Shown here piece by piece: positions 54,301 through 63,490 of a stretch of 64,000 nt of DNA. Under the pieces are notes generated by a model, which was not told the DNA's origin, made no database searches, and was given only the letters and a program-made list of their open reading frames with translations. The DNA is taken from positions 1 through 64,000 of the forward strand of contig JAGXGZ010000043.1 in NCBI GenBank assembly GCA_024636495.1. Reading direction: 5' to 3'. How positions within the stretch are numbered: position 1 is the stretch's first letter; each line of letters starts with the position of its first letter. The translations under genes and the position numbers were made by a program. This stretch comes from Roseobacter sp. GTDB taxonomy: Bacteria; Pseudomonadota; Alphaproteobacteria; Rhodobacterales; Rhodobacteraceae.

Positions 54301-54351
54301 GGGGGCTGTCTGCCCCCTCATGCACAGAGAATTTTTGACCATTTGGAAGAG
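54301..54351. repeat. Extragenic hairpin element, copy G (class 2)
   Basis: A GGGGGCTGTCTGCCCCC dyad is followed by an AT-rich stretch with ATTTTTGACCATTTGGAAGA. The last part matches copy A at 702-753 (ACCATTTGGAAG). It fills the gap between the mutase and the VOC gene, and GGAAGAG serves as the ribosome-binding site of the VOC gene. Confidence 0.6.
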
Positions 54352-54357
54352 ATGAAG

Positions 54358-54969
54358 ATGGAACTGGATCATCTTGCCGTCGCGGCGCGCACTTTAAGCG
54401 AAGCGACAGCACATGTGCAAAACGCTTTGGGCATCACGATGCAAAAGGGTGGTGAGCACGCCGTTTTTCATACCCACAATATGCTTTTGGGGCTGGAGGA
54501 GGAACTGTATCTTGAGGCGATCGCCATCAATCCCGACGGCCCCATTCCTGACCGTGCACGCTGGTTTGATCTGGACCGGTTTCAGGGGCCTGCGCGGTTA
54601 ACGAACTGGATCTGCCGATGTGATGATCTGGACGCCACGCTGGCCGCCCTGCCAGAGGGTTTCGGCACCCCTGTGCAGCTTGAGCGTGGGGATCTGCGGT
54701 GGCGCATGGCGGTGCCCCGGTCAGGGGTGCTGCCCTTTGATAACTGCGCCCCTGCGTTGATCGAGTGGCAAGGCACCGCGCATCCCGCGCAACAGTTGAC
54801 TGCATCTGGTTGTCGGTTGACGGGGCTTGAGGTGCGTCATCCAGACGCCGACATTCTGGCGGGTTTGCTTGCCCCCTTATTGCGGGACGTCCGTGTTTCC
54901 TTTGTCAAAGCGCAGCCTGCGTTAAAGGCGGTATTCGCAAAGGCGGGCAGCCGACTGGTTCTGGGATGA
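54358..54969 (+). CDS. Glyoxalase-like (VOC superfamily) protein
   Basis: A 203-residue protein with a Glyoxalase_3-like domain: MELDHLAVAARTLSEATAHVQNALG, 'GGEHAVFHTHNMLLGLEEELYLEAIAINP' and 'LRWRMAVPRSGVLPFDNCAPALIEW'. The paired His and Glu of VOC metal sites (H near the N-terminus, E in LYLEAIA) seem present. ATG 54358 and 54352 are both plausible; GGAAGAG lies upstream. It sits next to methylmalonyl-CoA mutase, but it does not look like methylmalonyl-CoA epimerase, which is shorter and has a different pattern. Substrate unknown. Coupled to the GNAT gene (ATGA). Confidence 0.82.
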   Translation: MELDHLAVAARTLSEATAHVQNALGITMQKGGEHAVFHTHNMLLGLEEELYLEAIAINPDGPIPDRARWFDLDRFQGPARLTNWICRCDDLDATLAALPEGFGTPVQLERGDLRWRMAVPRSGVLPFDNCAPALIEWQGTAHPAQQLTASGCRLTGLEVRHPDADILAGLLAPLLRDVRVSFVKAQPALKAVFAKAGSRLVLG

Positions 54970-55451
54970 TCCTGCGCGCAGCCGGTGCCCCTGACGCGCC
55001 TGTGATCGCGGCGATCTGGAACCGGATGATCCGCGACACATTGTTTACCTTCACAACCGATGAAAAGACCGATGCCGGGATTACAAAGATGATCGCGGAT
55101 CGGCCCGGTGCTTACTGGGTTGCGCAAGACGACGGGATAGTAGGTTTCGTGACCTACGCGCAATTCCGGTCCGGGCCCGGCTACCAGATGAGCGTCGAAC
55201 ATAGCATTGTGCTAAACGAAGCGGCGCAAGGGCGCGGGGCAGGGCGGGCGTTGATGGACAAGGCGATGAAAATGGCCGCCGAACAAGGTCTGCATGTGAT
55301 GGTCGCGGGCATCAGTTCGGCGAACACCGTAGGGGTGGCATTTCACACCGCTTTGGGGTTTCAGCATGTTGGCCGGATGCCGCAGGTTGCCCATAGAAAC
55401 GGCAGATGGCTGGACTTAATTTTGATGCAGAAAATGCTGAGCGCCCCCTGA
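54966..55451 (+). CDS. GNAT N-acetyltransferase (phosphinothricin acetyltransferase-like)
   Basis: A 161-residue GNAT enzyme that would transfer acetyl from acetyl-CoA to an amine. It has 'MILRAAGAPDAPVIAAIWNRMIRDTLFTFTTDEKT', a pattern found in phosphinothricin or methionine-sulfoximine acetyltransferases. The acetyl-CoA loop is 'NEAAQGRGAGRALMDKAMKMA', and 'GISSANTVGVAFHTALGFQHVGRM' is the typical GF motif. It overlaps the VOC stop by 4 bp. The true amine substrate is unknown; MddA-like detoxification of methionine sulfoximine is one possibility. Confidence 0.9.
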   Translation: MILRAAGAPDAPVIAAIWNRMIRDTLFTFTTDEKTDAGITKMIADRPGAYWVAQDDGIVGFVTYAQFRSGPGYQMSVEHSIVLNEAAQGRGAGRALMDKAMKMAAEQGLHVMVAGISSANTVGVAFHTALGFQHVGRMPQVAHRNGRWLDLILMQKMLSAP

Positions 55452-55482
55452 CTTCTGCGCTGCCGCGCAGTAAGGTTGCATC

Positions 55483-56163
55483 ATGTCGATTTGGTCACGC
55501 ATCACAGAAGCCCTAGCAGCACTCACCGCCGGTGAGGGGTTGTCGGCTGTGTTTGACCGCCTGCGCAGCCCGCCCGAACGGTCAGTCGCTTTTACAATTG
55601 CTGTAATTGCTTTGGGTGCAAAGATGGCCAAGGCCGACGGGCTTGTCACTCGGGACGAGGTCACGGCATTTCGCGAGGTTTTCCAGATTGCAGAGGCCGA
55701 CCAGCAGGGGGCTGCGCGCGTGTTCAACCTGGCGCGTCAGGACGTGGCGGGGTTTGAAGACTATGCAACCCGCATCGCCAGCATGTTTGCGGACCAACCC
55801 GAAATGCTGCGTGACCTGATCGAAGGGCTGTTTCACATAGCGATGGCGGATGGCACATATCACCCGAATGAAGATGCGTTCCTGACGCGTGTGGCCGAGA
55901 TTTTTGCGATGGATGACAGCGATTTTGCGTCGCTGCGTGCGCGGTTTGTGCCTGATACCTCGCCGCTGCCGCATACTGTGCTTGGCATCGCGCCCAACGC
56001 AACAAAAGCGCAGGCCAAGGCGGCATGGCGTCAGTTGGTGCGCAATAATCACCCTGACGCCTTGGTGGCACGGGGGTTGCCACCCGAAGCAATCTCGATG
56101 GCGGAAAAACGCATGATCGACATCAACCGCGCGTGGGAAACCTGGTCTGGCAAAGGCCGCTGA
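55483..56163 (+). CDS. TerB-DnaJ protein (DjlA-like)
   Basis: A 226-residue protein with a TerB-like helical domain at about residues 30-150 ('AFTIAVIALGAKMAKADGLVTRDEVTAFREVF', 'GLFHIAMADGTYHPNEDAFLTRVAEIFAM', with paired acidic motifs). A C-terminal J domain at about residues 163-225 carries the HPD motif in 'RNNHPDALVARG'. DjlA-type proteins recruit DnaK and E. coli DjlA is membrane-anchored; no anchor is seen here. The stop overlaps the next start by one base (TGATG). This is the second Ter-associated domain in the window after TelA, though far away. Confidence 0.88.
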   Translation: MSIWSRITEALAALTAGEGLSAVFDRLRSPPERSVAFTIAVIALGAKMAKADGLVTRDEVTAFREVFQIAEADQQGAARVFNLARQDVAGFEDYATRIASMFADQPEMLRDLIEGLFHIAMADGTYHPNEDAFLTRVAEIFAMDDSDFASLRARFVPDTSPLPHTVLGIAPNATKAQAKAAWRQLVRNNHPDALVARGLPPEAISMAEKRMIDINRAWETWSGKGR

Positions 56164-57188
56164 TGCGGATTGCCACCTATAATGTCGAATGGTTCACGGG
56201 CCTGTTTGACGAACACAACCGGCTTTTCAATGACGACGGATGGTCTGACCGCCACGGTGTGACCCGTGCACAGCAGACCCAGGCGCTTGGTGCCGTTTTT
56301 CGCGCTTTAGACGCGGATGCGGTGATGATCATCGAGGCGCCTGACGATGGCCGCAAGCATCAAACAGTCATAGCATTGCAGGCCTTTGCGGCGCATTTCA
56401 ACTTGCGCACTCGGGCCGCGATCATGGGGTTTGCCAACGATACTCAGCAAGAAATTGCGCTGCTTTATGACCCTGATAAACTGACCGTGTCTCATGTGCC
56501 GGGCGGTGTTCCGACCGGGCCCGAAGGGGCGACCGGTGCGCCCCGCTTTGATGGCGTTTTGCGGATTGATCTGGACGTCGACGCCAGCGAGGATCTGGTT
56601 GTCTTCTCAAAACCGCCGCTGGAATTGAATGTTCAGACAAACTCGGGGTTTGCCTTTCACATGATTGGCGCGCATTTGAAGTCGAAAGCACCGCATGGTG
56701 CCAAAAACGATGCGGATGTGATGCGCCTGGGGATTGCCAATCGGCGCAAACAGTTGGCCCAAGCGATCTGGCTGCGTGGCCGCATTGACGAGCAGCTTGC
56801 GCATGGCACTGCCTTGATGGTGATGGGCGATTTGAACGATGGTCCGGGTCTGGACACGTTCGAAGATCTGTTCGGGCGATCGTCGGTCGAGATTGTGATG
56901 GGCCATCGCGGTGAAAACGAGCTGACCGACCCGCACGCCATGCGCGCCTTGAGCCAACGCATCGGTGCTGTGCCGACAACTTCGCGGTTTTGGATCGCAC
57001 AGGAAAAGCGGTATTTGCAAGCGTTGTTGGATTATATCATGGTCAGCCCCGCTTTTTTGCAGCGCAATGCAAATTGGCGCATTTGGCATCCGATGGATGA
57101 TCCCGATTGCTGGCACGATACCGCGCTACGGGATGCGCTGATCACGGCGTCTGATCATTTCCCCGTGACAATCGAGTTTGATGATTAA
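56163..57188 (+). CDS. Endonuclease/exonuclease/phosphatase (EEP) family protein
   Basis: A 341-residue Mg2+-dependent phosphoesterase of the EEP fold, which includes DNase I-like nucleases and sphingomyelinase-type enzymes. Motifs are 'MRIATYNVEWFTGLFDEHN', 'IIEAPDDGRKHQT' (catalytic Glu region), 'HMIGAHLKSKAP', 'VMGDLNDGPGLDTFE' and the terminal 'ASDHFPVTIEF' (catalytic Asp-His). No signal peptide is present, so it is probably cytosolic. The start is coupled to the upstream TerB-DnaJ gene. The substrate cannot be predicted. Confidence 0.88.
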   Translation: MRIATYNVEWFTGLFDEHNRLFNDDGWSDRHGVTRAQQTQALGAVFRALDADAVMIIEAPDDGRKHQTVIALQAFAAHFNLRTRAAIMGFANDTQQEIALLYDPDKLTVSHVPGGVPTGPEGATGAPRFDGVLRIDLDVDASEDLVVFSKPPLELNVQTNSGFAFHMIGAHLKSKAPHGAKNDADVMRLGIANRRKQLAQAIWLRGRIDEQLAHGTALMVMGDLNDGPGLDTFEDLFGRSSVEIVMGHRGENELTDPHAMRALSQRIGAVPTTSRFWIAQEKRYLQALLDYIMVSPAFLQRNANWRIWHPMDDPDCWHDTALRDALITASDHFPVTIEFDD

Positions 57189-57241
57189 ACAAGGCTGCTG
57201 ATATCTTTTGCGGTGTGCGCAAAGATGTGTAGTGTCAGGAT

Positions 57242-57616
57242 ATGAAAAACATTTCCCTGATTTGCGCCTTAATTTGCTTGCCCGGTCTTGCGACGGGGCA
57301 AACCGTGCCAGACACTGGTCCCTCCATGATGGAGCGGGGCGCGCAGATGTTTCTTGACGGCATGATGCAGGAAATGGCCCCAACACTCGAAGATTTGTCG
57401 GAACTGGGGGATAAAATCGGCCCGGCGCTGCGTGACTTTGCCAGCGAAATGGGTCCGGCCTTAGGCGGTATTCTGGAAAGCGTTGAGGATTGGAGCGTTT
57501 ATGAAGCCCCCGAGATTTTGCCCAATGGCGACATCATCATCAAACGCAAACCCGAGCCTGAGGCCCCCAAAGGGCCGATGATCTTTGTCGATAAGACGCC
57601 CCAGATCGATATTTAG
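57242..57616 (+). CDS. Exported hypothetical protein
   Basis: A 124-residue protein with a signal peptide (MKNISLICALICLPGLATGQ) and a short, acidic, methionine-rich mature part: 'MMERGAQMFLDGMMQEMAPTLEDLSELGDKIGPALRDFASEMGPALGG'. Then comes 'EAPEILPNGDIIIKRKPEPEAPKGPM'. It is likely a small periplasmic protein. I do not recognise a characterised family; homologues in related genomes may carry misleading ATPase labels, but no nucleotide-binding motif is present. Its stop overlaps the convergent ppx stop by 3 bp. Confidence 0.78.
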   Translation: MKNISLICALICLPGLATGQTVPDTGPSMMERGAQMFLDGMMQEMAPTLEDLSELGDKIGPALRDFASEMGPALGGILESVEDWSVYEAPEILPNGDIIIKRKPEPEAPKGPMIFVDKTPQIDI

Positions 57617-59187
57617 GATTTTGCCGTCTTAAGTTGCACCTGAGCGCCCAGTGACGCCGCGAGTGAGTTCAGCCGCGCTTCTGCGACCTCTCCGAACAGG
57701 GGCAGCATGTCGTTGGTAAGCCAAAGTTCAAGGAGCTTCTTTTTAGGATACCAGCGCAGGGTGCCGCGTTCTGCGTCCTTGTTCATCCACAACATTGCAC
57801 CAAATCGCATAGCCTTGCCCAGAATTTCTGCATCCATCCGGGCTTTCTCGTCGACCAACTCGTATAGGTCTTCAAATCGGCTGTTTTCACGTTTGTTCGA
57901 ATAGCGATGCAGCAAGGAAAGCCCCAGAAAAACACGCTCCGAATGCTTGAGGCCCCCCAGATTTGCACGGGTCGCGTTGTCAAAACAGACTTCGGCACGG
58001 TAGTCGGGATGCGCGCGCCAACTGACGTCGTGTAGCAGGCATGCAGCCTTGATCAGACGTTTGCGCTGCGGTGAGGCGGATTTATAAAGCGGCGAGATGA
58101 AGTCGAACAAAACCTTGCCAAAACCCGGCGTGCGCGCGTCTTTGTCCTCGGCAAAACGGCAGGCCTCGATCAGCGGATCACGGTCGCGCAGACGTTGCGG
58201 CATCTGTTCATACAGCATCCCCTCGCGAATACCGTAGCTTGAGATCGCTATATCCTTGGGCTTGAAGGTCTTGACCAGCCGGGACAGAACCTCGGCAGCA
58301 TAAGGAACCAGCGCCATCCGGCTTGACGACACGCCGCTGATTTGGCGCAATTCCTCGATGTCTGAATTCTGTATATGTTTGACGGTGTCGCGCACCGACT
58401 TTGCGGTCATGCGGTATTCGTGAAGTACGTGCAAAGGATACCCCTGACGCACCATATCTATCCTCGCAATCGCGCGCCACGATCCGCCCACCAGAAACAA
58501 CCGGTCGCGCTGCGCACCCATTTTTTCGGCAAGCCCTTGCATGATCTCTTTGATATGGGCCTGCCGCGCTTTTGCCCCGCCTTTAAGGTCGCGCAATTTG
58601 AGCGGCCCAAGGGCCGACGTCACCCGTTTGCCCACGCGGCCTGCAGAAATCTCCGCCAACTCCATCGATGACCCGCCAATGTCGCACACCAGACCGTAAG
58701 CGCCGGGCCAGCCCAAAAGCACGCCCTGCGCTGAAAGCCGCGCCTCTTCCTCGCCTGCAATCACCCAGATTTTCAGGCCTGTTTCACGCTGCACCTCATC
58801 GCAGAAGTCATGCCCGTCCGTTGCATCGCGCACAGCGGCTGTGGCCACGACAGTCAGTTCCGACAGGCCCATACCTTCGGCAAGCTTGCTGAAACGCCGC
58901 ATGGCAGACAGCGCACGCGCGCGCCCTTGGGGTGATAAATGCCCGGTTTCGGCCATCCCTGCACCCAACGCGCACATAATCTTTTCGTTGTAAAAATAGG
59001 CGGGTGATCGCGCGGCCCCGTCAAATACCACCAATCGGACCGAGTTCGAGCCGACATCCACAACACCGACCCGCGCCAAGGCACGTGCCGACGGATCTTG
59101 GAACAAAGGTTTACCGAAAAGCCCCAAATCGGCCACGCCGGTTTCGGGGACTAGGGGAGGCGGATTGGTATCTGTCTGATCTGCCAC
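57613..59187 (-). CDS. ppx: Exopolyphosphatase (Ppx/GppA family)
   Basis: A 524-residue enzyme that removes terminal phosphates from polyphosphate or hydrolyses pppGpp. The ASKHA fold motifs are 'VGVVDVGSNSVRLVVFDG', 'VATAAVRDATDGHDF', 'VIAGEEEARLSAQGVLLGWPGAYGLVCDIGGSSMELAEI' and an HD-like C-terminal segment ('LIKAACLLHDVSWRAHPDYRA'). The start is set at GTG 59187 because AGGAG lies five bases before it; the frame is open to TTG 59247 but without such a site. It follows ppk after a 110-bp gap, so PPK and PPX form a polyphosphate make/break pair. Confidence 0.92.
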   Translation of the reverse strand: MADQTDTNPPPLVPETGVADLGLFGKPLFQDPSARALARVGVVDVGSNSVRLVVFDGAARSPAYFYNEKIMCALGAGMAETGHLSPQGRARALSAMRRFSKLAEGMGLSELTVVATAAVRDATDGHDFCDEVQRETGLKIWVIAGEEEARLSAQGVLLGWPGAYGLVCDIGGSSMELAEISAGRVGKRVTSALGPLKLRDLKGGAKARQAHIKEIMQGLAEKMGAQRDRLFLVGGSWRAIARIDMVRQGYPLHVLHEYRMTAKSVRDTVKHIQNSDIEELRQISGVSSSRMALVPYAAEVLSRLVKTFKPKDIAISSYGIREGMLYEQMPQRLRDRDPLIEACRFAEDKDARTPGFGKVLFDFISPLYKSASPQRKRLIKAACLLHDVSWRAHPDYRAEVCFDNATRANLGGLKHSERVFLGLSLLHRYSNKRENSRFEDLYELVDEKARMDAEILGKAMRFGAMLWMNKDAERGTLRWYPKKKLLELWLTNDMLPLFGEVAEARLNSLAASLGAQVQLKTAKS

Positions 59188-59297
59188 AAACGCTCCTGGC
59201 GGCCCTTGGTTCGCTTGCAAACTGGCCCAGTGGGCAAGTGAGGTCAATCGCTAACGGGCAAGGCTTTGGCAAAAAGGGGCGTTGGGGGCACCGTGGT

Positions 59298-61472
59298 TCA
59301 ATCCTCGGTATGGGTGAGTTTTGGTACATCTGACGCACCCGCACTGCCACGTCCTGAAAGCGATGGATTTTCCATAAAGAAGCGGTGGCAATTGAACGCG
59401 AACGTCCCTTCTTCCAGTGGATGACGGGTAAAACTGCCATCCGGGGCCATCACCCAGCTTTGGGCGACATCGGCCAAATTCGCGGCCATGATCTGGCTGG
59501 TGATCTGCGCCTTGACCGTCTGGTTTTCGATCTCGACCAAAGTTTCGACCCGGCGCGTCAGGTTGCGGCCCATCCAGTCGGCAGAGGAGATAAACACGCG
59601 GGATTTCTTGTGGGGCAAGCCGTAGCCATTTCCAAAGCAAACGATACGGGAATGTTCAAGGAACCGCCCCACGATGGATTTCACACGGATGTTTTCCGAC
59701 AAACCTTTGATGCCGGGGCGCAGGCTGCATATACCGCGCACCACGAGGCTGATCTTTACGCCAGCCTGTGACGCTGCATAAAGCGCGTCGATCACATCTG
59801 GGTCCACGATAGAGTTCATTTTGGCCCAAATGATAGCCGGTTTGCCTGCGGCGGCGTGTTTCGCCTCGGCTGCGATCATCTCAAGCAGGCGTGGCTTTAG
59901 GGTGATCGGCGAAATCGCGAGGTTGTCCAGTGTATCGGGTTGCGCATAGCCCGAAAGATAGTTGAACACCTTGGTTGCATCGCGCCCCAGCTTTTGGTCG
60001 CAGGTAAAGAACGAAAGATCGGTATAGATGCGCGCCGTAATAGGGTGGTAATTGCCGGTCCCGTAGTGGGTGTAGGTGACCAGTTGATCCCCCTCGCGGC
60101 GCACCACAGTCGAGATTTTGGCGTGGGTTTTCAGATCGATAAAACCGTACACGACATGCGCGCCGGCGCGCTCAAGCCTGCGCGACTGGCGGATATTTGC
60201 GGCCTCGTCAAAGCGGGCCTTGAGTTCAACGAGTGCAGTGACGGATTTGCCGTCTTCTGCGGCTTCACACAGCGCTTCGACGATGGGGCTATCGCGCGAG
60301 GTGCGGTAGAGCGTTTGTTTGATCGCCACCACATTGGGGTCACGCGCGGCCTGCGCCAGAAAGCGGACAACCATATCGAAGGTTTCATAGGGGTGGTGCA
60401 GCAACATGTCTTTGGAGCGGATCGCCGCGAACATATCGCCTTCGTGATCGGTAACGCGTTCAGGGATACGGGGTGTAAACTGGGGCCAAAGCAGGTCGCT
60501 GCGGCTGTCGATCACCAGTTCTGAAAGATCTCCGACCCCGATCATCCCGGCGATCTCGATCACATCTTGCGGGCGCACGCCAAGTTCAGCCATCACCACA
60601 TTCTTAAGCTTTTCAGGCGCGTTTGCTGAATGCGTCAGCCGCACAACTTCGCCGCGACGCCGACGTTTCAACGCCACTTCGAATTCGCGCACAAGGTCTT
60701 CGGCTTCGTCCTCGACCTCGAGATCGCTGTCACGCAGCACCCTGAACTCAAAGTGGTCTTTCAGTTTGTAGCCGGGGAAAAGACCCGGAATGTTGAGAAC
60801 CAGCAGATCCTCCAACGGCAGGAAGCGCTGACATCCGTCGGGCGCGGGCAGGGCCACGAAGCGGTCTATCTTTGCGGGTATCGGCAACAGCGCTTGCAGC
60901 GGGCGCTTGTCGGAACTGCGCTCAAGCTGAAGGGCTAGCACATAGCCGGTGTTTGGGATGAACGGAAACGGATGCGCGGGATCGATGGCCAATGGCGACA
61001 GAACCGCAAAGACCTGATTTAGAAATACGTCCTCAAGAAAGGTCAGGTCGGCCTTGTCCAGATCGGCGGCCCGTTCAAGCATTATATTGTTGGCGTCCAT
61101 CTCGGTCATCAGATCGACCAGCGTGCTTTGCTGCGTCAGCATCAGTTTACGCGCATCTTCGTTGATCAGAACCAATTGTTCCGCCGGGGAAAGCCCGTCG
61201 GCAGCAGGCGTCGTGTTTCCGGCTTGGGCAAGCTCCCGCAGGCCTGCGACGCGGACGGTATAGAATTCATCAAGGTTATTGGCTGAAATCGACAAAAACC
61301 GCAGACGTTCCAGCAAAGGCACACGGGCATTTTGCGCCTCTTCCAGAACGCGCCAGTTGAAGCCAAGCCAGCTTAGTTCGCGGTTATAGAATCGACCCGG
61401 CCCCGTGATGTCGAGATCGGGCAGGTCTTCTGCCTCGGCAAAGGCAGCTTTCAGAAAGTCAGCTTGGGTCAT
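59298..61472 (-). CDS. ppk: Polyphosphate kinase 1
   Basis: A 724-residue enzyme that polymerises ATP gamma-phosphate into inorganic polyphosphate, at or near the membrane. The N-terminal domain has '[21 protein letters not shown]' and '[20 protein letters not shown]'. The catalytic region has '[36 protein letters not shown]', the autophosphorylated His in '[10 protein letters not shown]' and '[21 protein letters not shown]'. Length is usual. It lies 66 bp after hdaA. Regulation by phosphate (a PHO box) was not recognised upstream. Confidence 0.95.
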   Translation of the reverse strand: MTQADFLKAAFAEAEDLPDLDITGPGRFYNRELSWLGFNWRVLEEAQNARVPLLERLRFLSISANNLDEFYTVRVAGLRELAQAGNTTPAADGLSPAEQLVLINEDARKLMLTQQSTLVDLMTEMDANNIMLERAADLDKADLTFLEDVFLNQVFAVLSPLAIDPAHPFPFIPNTGYVLALQLERSSDKRPLQALLPIPAKIDRFVALPAPDGCQRFLPLEDLLVLNIPGLFPGYKLKDHFEFRVLRDSDLEVEDEAEDLVREFEVALKRRRRGEVVRLTHSANAPEKLKNVVMAELGVRPQDVIEIAGMIGVGDLSELVIDSRSDLLWPQFTPRIPERVTDHEGDMFAAIRSKDMLLHHPYETFDMVVRFLAQAARDPNVVAIKQTLYRTSRDSPIVEALCEAAEDGKSVTALVELKARFDEAANIRQSRRLERAGAHVVYGFIDLKTHAKISTVVRREGDQLVTYTHYGTGNYHPITARIYTDLSFFTCDQKLGRDATKVFNYLSGYAQPDTLDNLAISPITLKPRLLEMIAAEAKHAAAGKPAIIWAKMNSIVDPDVIDALYAASQAGVKISLVVRGICSLRPGIKGLSENIRVKSIVGRFLEHSRIVCFGNGYGLPHKKSRVFISSADWMGRNLTRRVETLVEIENQTVKAQITSQIMAANLADVAQSWVMAPDGSFTRHPLEEGTFAFNCHRFFMENPSLSGRGSAGASDVPKLTHTED

Positions 61473-61538
61473 ATCGGCCTTATGGCGTTGGATTATAACA
61501 AATTTATGACGAATTGGATTAAAAGACTATCGCGCGGG

Positions 61539-62210
61539 TCAGGCACGCTTGTCCAGTACTTGTGCAGCAAGCGCGCGGGTCACCGGTTTTTTCTGCGCAA
61601 GGCTTGCGGCATCAAGGGCGGCAACCAGAGCTCCTGCCGCTGCAAAGGACCGGTCCATGCGGGGCAACAGATAGGGGATCAGGTCGGGCTTGGGGGTCAG
61701 TTGCCTGTCGGCCAGCAACTTTGCCAGCACAGCCGTAAGCAGCATATCGTCAGGTGCCTCAAGTGCAGCAGACCCCGCAGCCCCCATCCGGCTTGTGAGG
61801 TCAGGCAGGGTCAGGTTCCACAACGCCACAGGGGGCGCGCCTGTCAACAGCAGGCTGTGACCTTCGGCCAGCACAAGGTTGTGCAGATGAAAAAGCGCCG
61901 TCTCGGCCTTTGGATTGCCAGCGATTGCAGGCACATCTTCGACGGCAACGCAGGAGCGCGCCAAGTCCGGGATATCAGCCTCGGCCAAGTCGCGGGCAGT
62001 GATGATCCGCGCCCCCGACATCGCAGCCCAAACATGTGTCAGATGGGTTTTGCCCGATCCATGCGGTCCTGTCAGCGCCAGTTTGCGCCCGGCCCAATTT
62101 TGCCAGTCGTCGATCATCGCCGCCGCAATCGCATTCGACGGTGCGACGAAAAAGTCGTCACGTCCCAGTGCGGTGCGACTGGGAAGGGCAAGGCCTAACT
62201 GTTGTGCCAT
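61539..62210 (-). CDS. hdaA: DnaA-regulatory ATPase HdaA
   Basis: A 223-residue DnaA-like AAA+ protein that, in alphaproteobacteria, promotes hydrolysis of DnaA-bound ATP to prevent over-initiation. It begins MAQQLGLALPSRTALGRDDFFV. A clamp-binding QLGL-type motif near the N-terminus is notable (Q-x-x-L). The Walker A is 'GPHGSGKTHLTHVW', and 'CVAVEDVPAIAG' fits Walker B. ATG 62210 lies 2 bp before the AI-2E stop on the same strand, so it is tightly coupled to that gene. Placement before ppk is common in Rhodobacteraceae, to my knowledge. Confidence 0.93.
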   Translation of the reverse strand: MAQQLGLALPSRTALGRDDFFVAPSNAIAAAMIDDWQNWAGRKLALTGPHGSGKTHLTHVWAAMSGARIITARDLAEADIPDLARSCVAVEDVPAIAGNPKAETALFHLHNLVLAEGHSLLLTGAPPVALWNLTLPDLTSRMGAAGSAALEAPDDMLLTAVLAKLLADRQLTPKPDLIPYLLPRMDRSFAAAGALVAALDAASLAQKKPVTRALAAQVLDKRA

Positions 62211-62211
62211 T

Positions 62212-63291
62212 CTATTCCGCCGGGTCGTCGGTGGATGTCCGAGCGGTGCCTTTATACAGCACACTTTCGCGGTATTGCTCGGTTGCAAAGCGTGCAATCA
62301 CACCCAATGCAGCGGCAATCGGCACAGCTGCCAGCATTCCGACAAAACCGAACAGTGACCCGAAAACCGACAGCGCCAGGATTAGCCAGACCGGATGCAA
62401 ACCAACGGAATTGCCGACCAGCTTTGGGGTGAGAAAATTCCCTTCGAGTGTCTGCCCAAGCATGAAAATGCCCGCGACCAGCCCGATTGACACCCAGTCA
62501 CCCCAGAACTGGAACAGCGCCAGACCGATGGCCAAGGCACCGCCCAACAGGGCCCCCAGATAGGGAATGAAGGTGACCAGACCGGCGATGAACCCGACGA
62601 CAAGCCCGAATTGCAACCCCACCAACATCAGCGCAATGGCATAGTATGTGCCCAAAATCAGACACACAGTTCCCATGCCCCGAATAAAGCTGGCCAGCGT
62701 CTTGTCGATATCACGTGCCAAACGGCGGATAACGGGCGCATGATCCCGTGGCAGCAGGCTGTCGATCTGGGCGACCATGCGGTCCCAATCCAAAAGCAGA
62801 TACACTGCGACCACCGGAACGATGACAAACAGAATGAGGATATTCAGAAGTGACGCAGCAGAGGCCAGCGCGGTATTAAGCAACTCGCCCCCTCGTTCCT
62901 GCACAGTCGCACCAACAGAGATGATGGAATTGCGCAAAGTCGATCCCTCCACCAGCAGTGTGGGGAAGCGCTCTGTCAAAAAATCGATGAAATTTCTGGT
63001 TAATTCCGGTGCAACTGCAAACAGGTTGACCGCCTGATTGACCAACGTGGGAATAACCAACAGGGCCATCAGGACAAAGATCAGAATCGCAAACAGCGTG
63101 ATGACGGTCGTGGCCATCGTTCTACTGAGCCCCAGCTTCTCAAGTCGGTCGGCAACCGGGTCCAGAAAATAGGCAATTGCAGCCCCAATCAGAAACGGCA
63201 GCAGGACATCGCCTGCAAACCACAAGATCACAAGGGAAATGGCCCCCGCAATGCCCCAGTACTTCAATTGTTCTCTGATCGGCAGGGCCAT
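62212..63291 (-). CDS. AI-2E/PerM-family membrane transporter
   Basis: A 359-residue membrane protein with about eight helices. It begins MALPIREQLKYWGIAGAISLVILWFAGDVLLPFLIGAAIAYFLDPVADRLEKLGLSR. The central extracytoplasmic domain has 'FVIVPVVAVYLLLDWDRMVAQIDSLLPRDH'. Later helices include 'GLVTFIPYLGALLGGALAIGLALFQFW' and 'LVGNSVGLHPVWLILALSVFGSLFGFVGML', family hallmarks. ATG 63291 has GGAG eight bases upstream; the longer form MKGKRLRRLH is less likely. Some members export AI-2 or exchange Na+/H+. It heads the AI-2E, hdaA, ppk, ppx run. Confidence 0.9.
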   Translation of the reverse strand: MALPIREQLKYWGIAGAISLVILWFAGDVLLPFLIGAAIAYFLDPVADRLEKLGLSRTMATTVITLFAILIFVLMALLVIPTLVNQAVNLFAVAPELTRNFIDFLTERFPTLLVEGSTLRNSIISVGATVQERGGELLNTALASAASLLNILILFVIVPVVAVYLLLDWDRMVAQIDSLLPRDHAPVIRRLARDIDKTLASFIRGMGTVCLILGTYYAIALMLVGLQFGLVVGFIAGLVTFIPYLGALLGGALAIGLALFQFWGDWVSIGLVAGIFMLGQTLEGNFLTPKLVGNSVGLHPVWLILALSVFGSLFGFVGMLAAVPIAAALGVIARFATEQYRESVLYKGTARTSTDDPAE

Positions 63292-63490
63292 GTGCAGTCT
63301 CCGCAAACGCTTGCCTTTCACATTGCGCAGCGTGGCCGGATTTTCAAGGGCTGGACGCGATCAAATCGCCGTTTGGGGTCGTCTTGCGCGCCTTCAAGCG
63401 GGGTTTCGCGTGCAATGATGCGTGCATGCGAGGTGGCTTGACAATTTGCCTTGGCAAACGGCCACTGGACCCAAAACAAGGAGATCCGCA

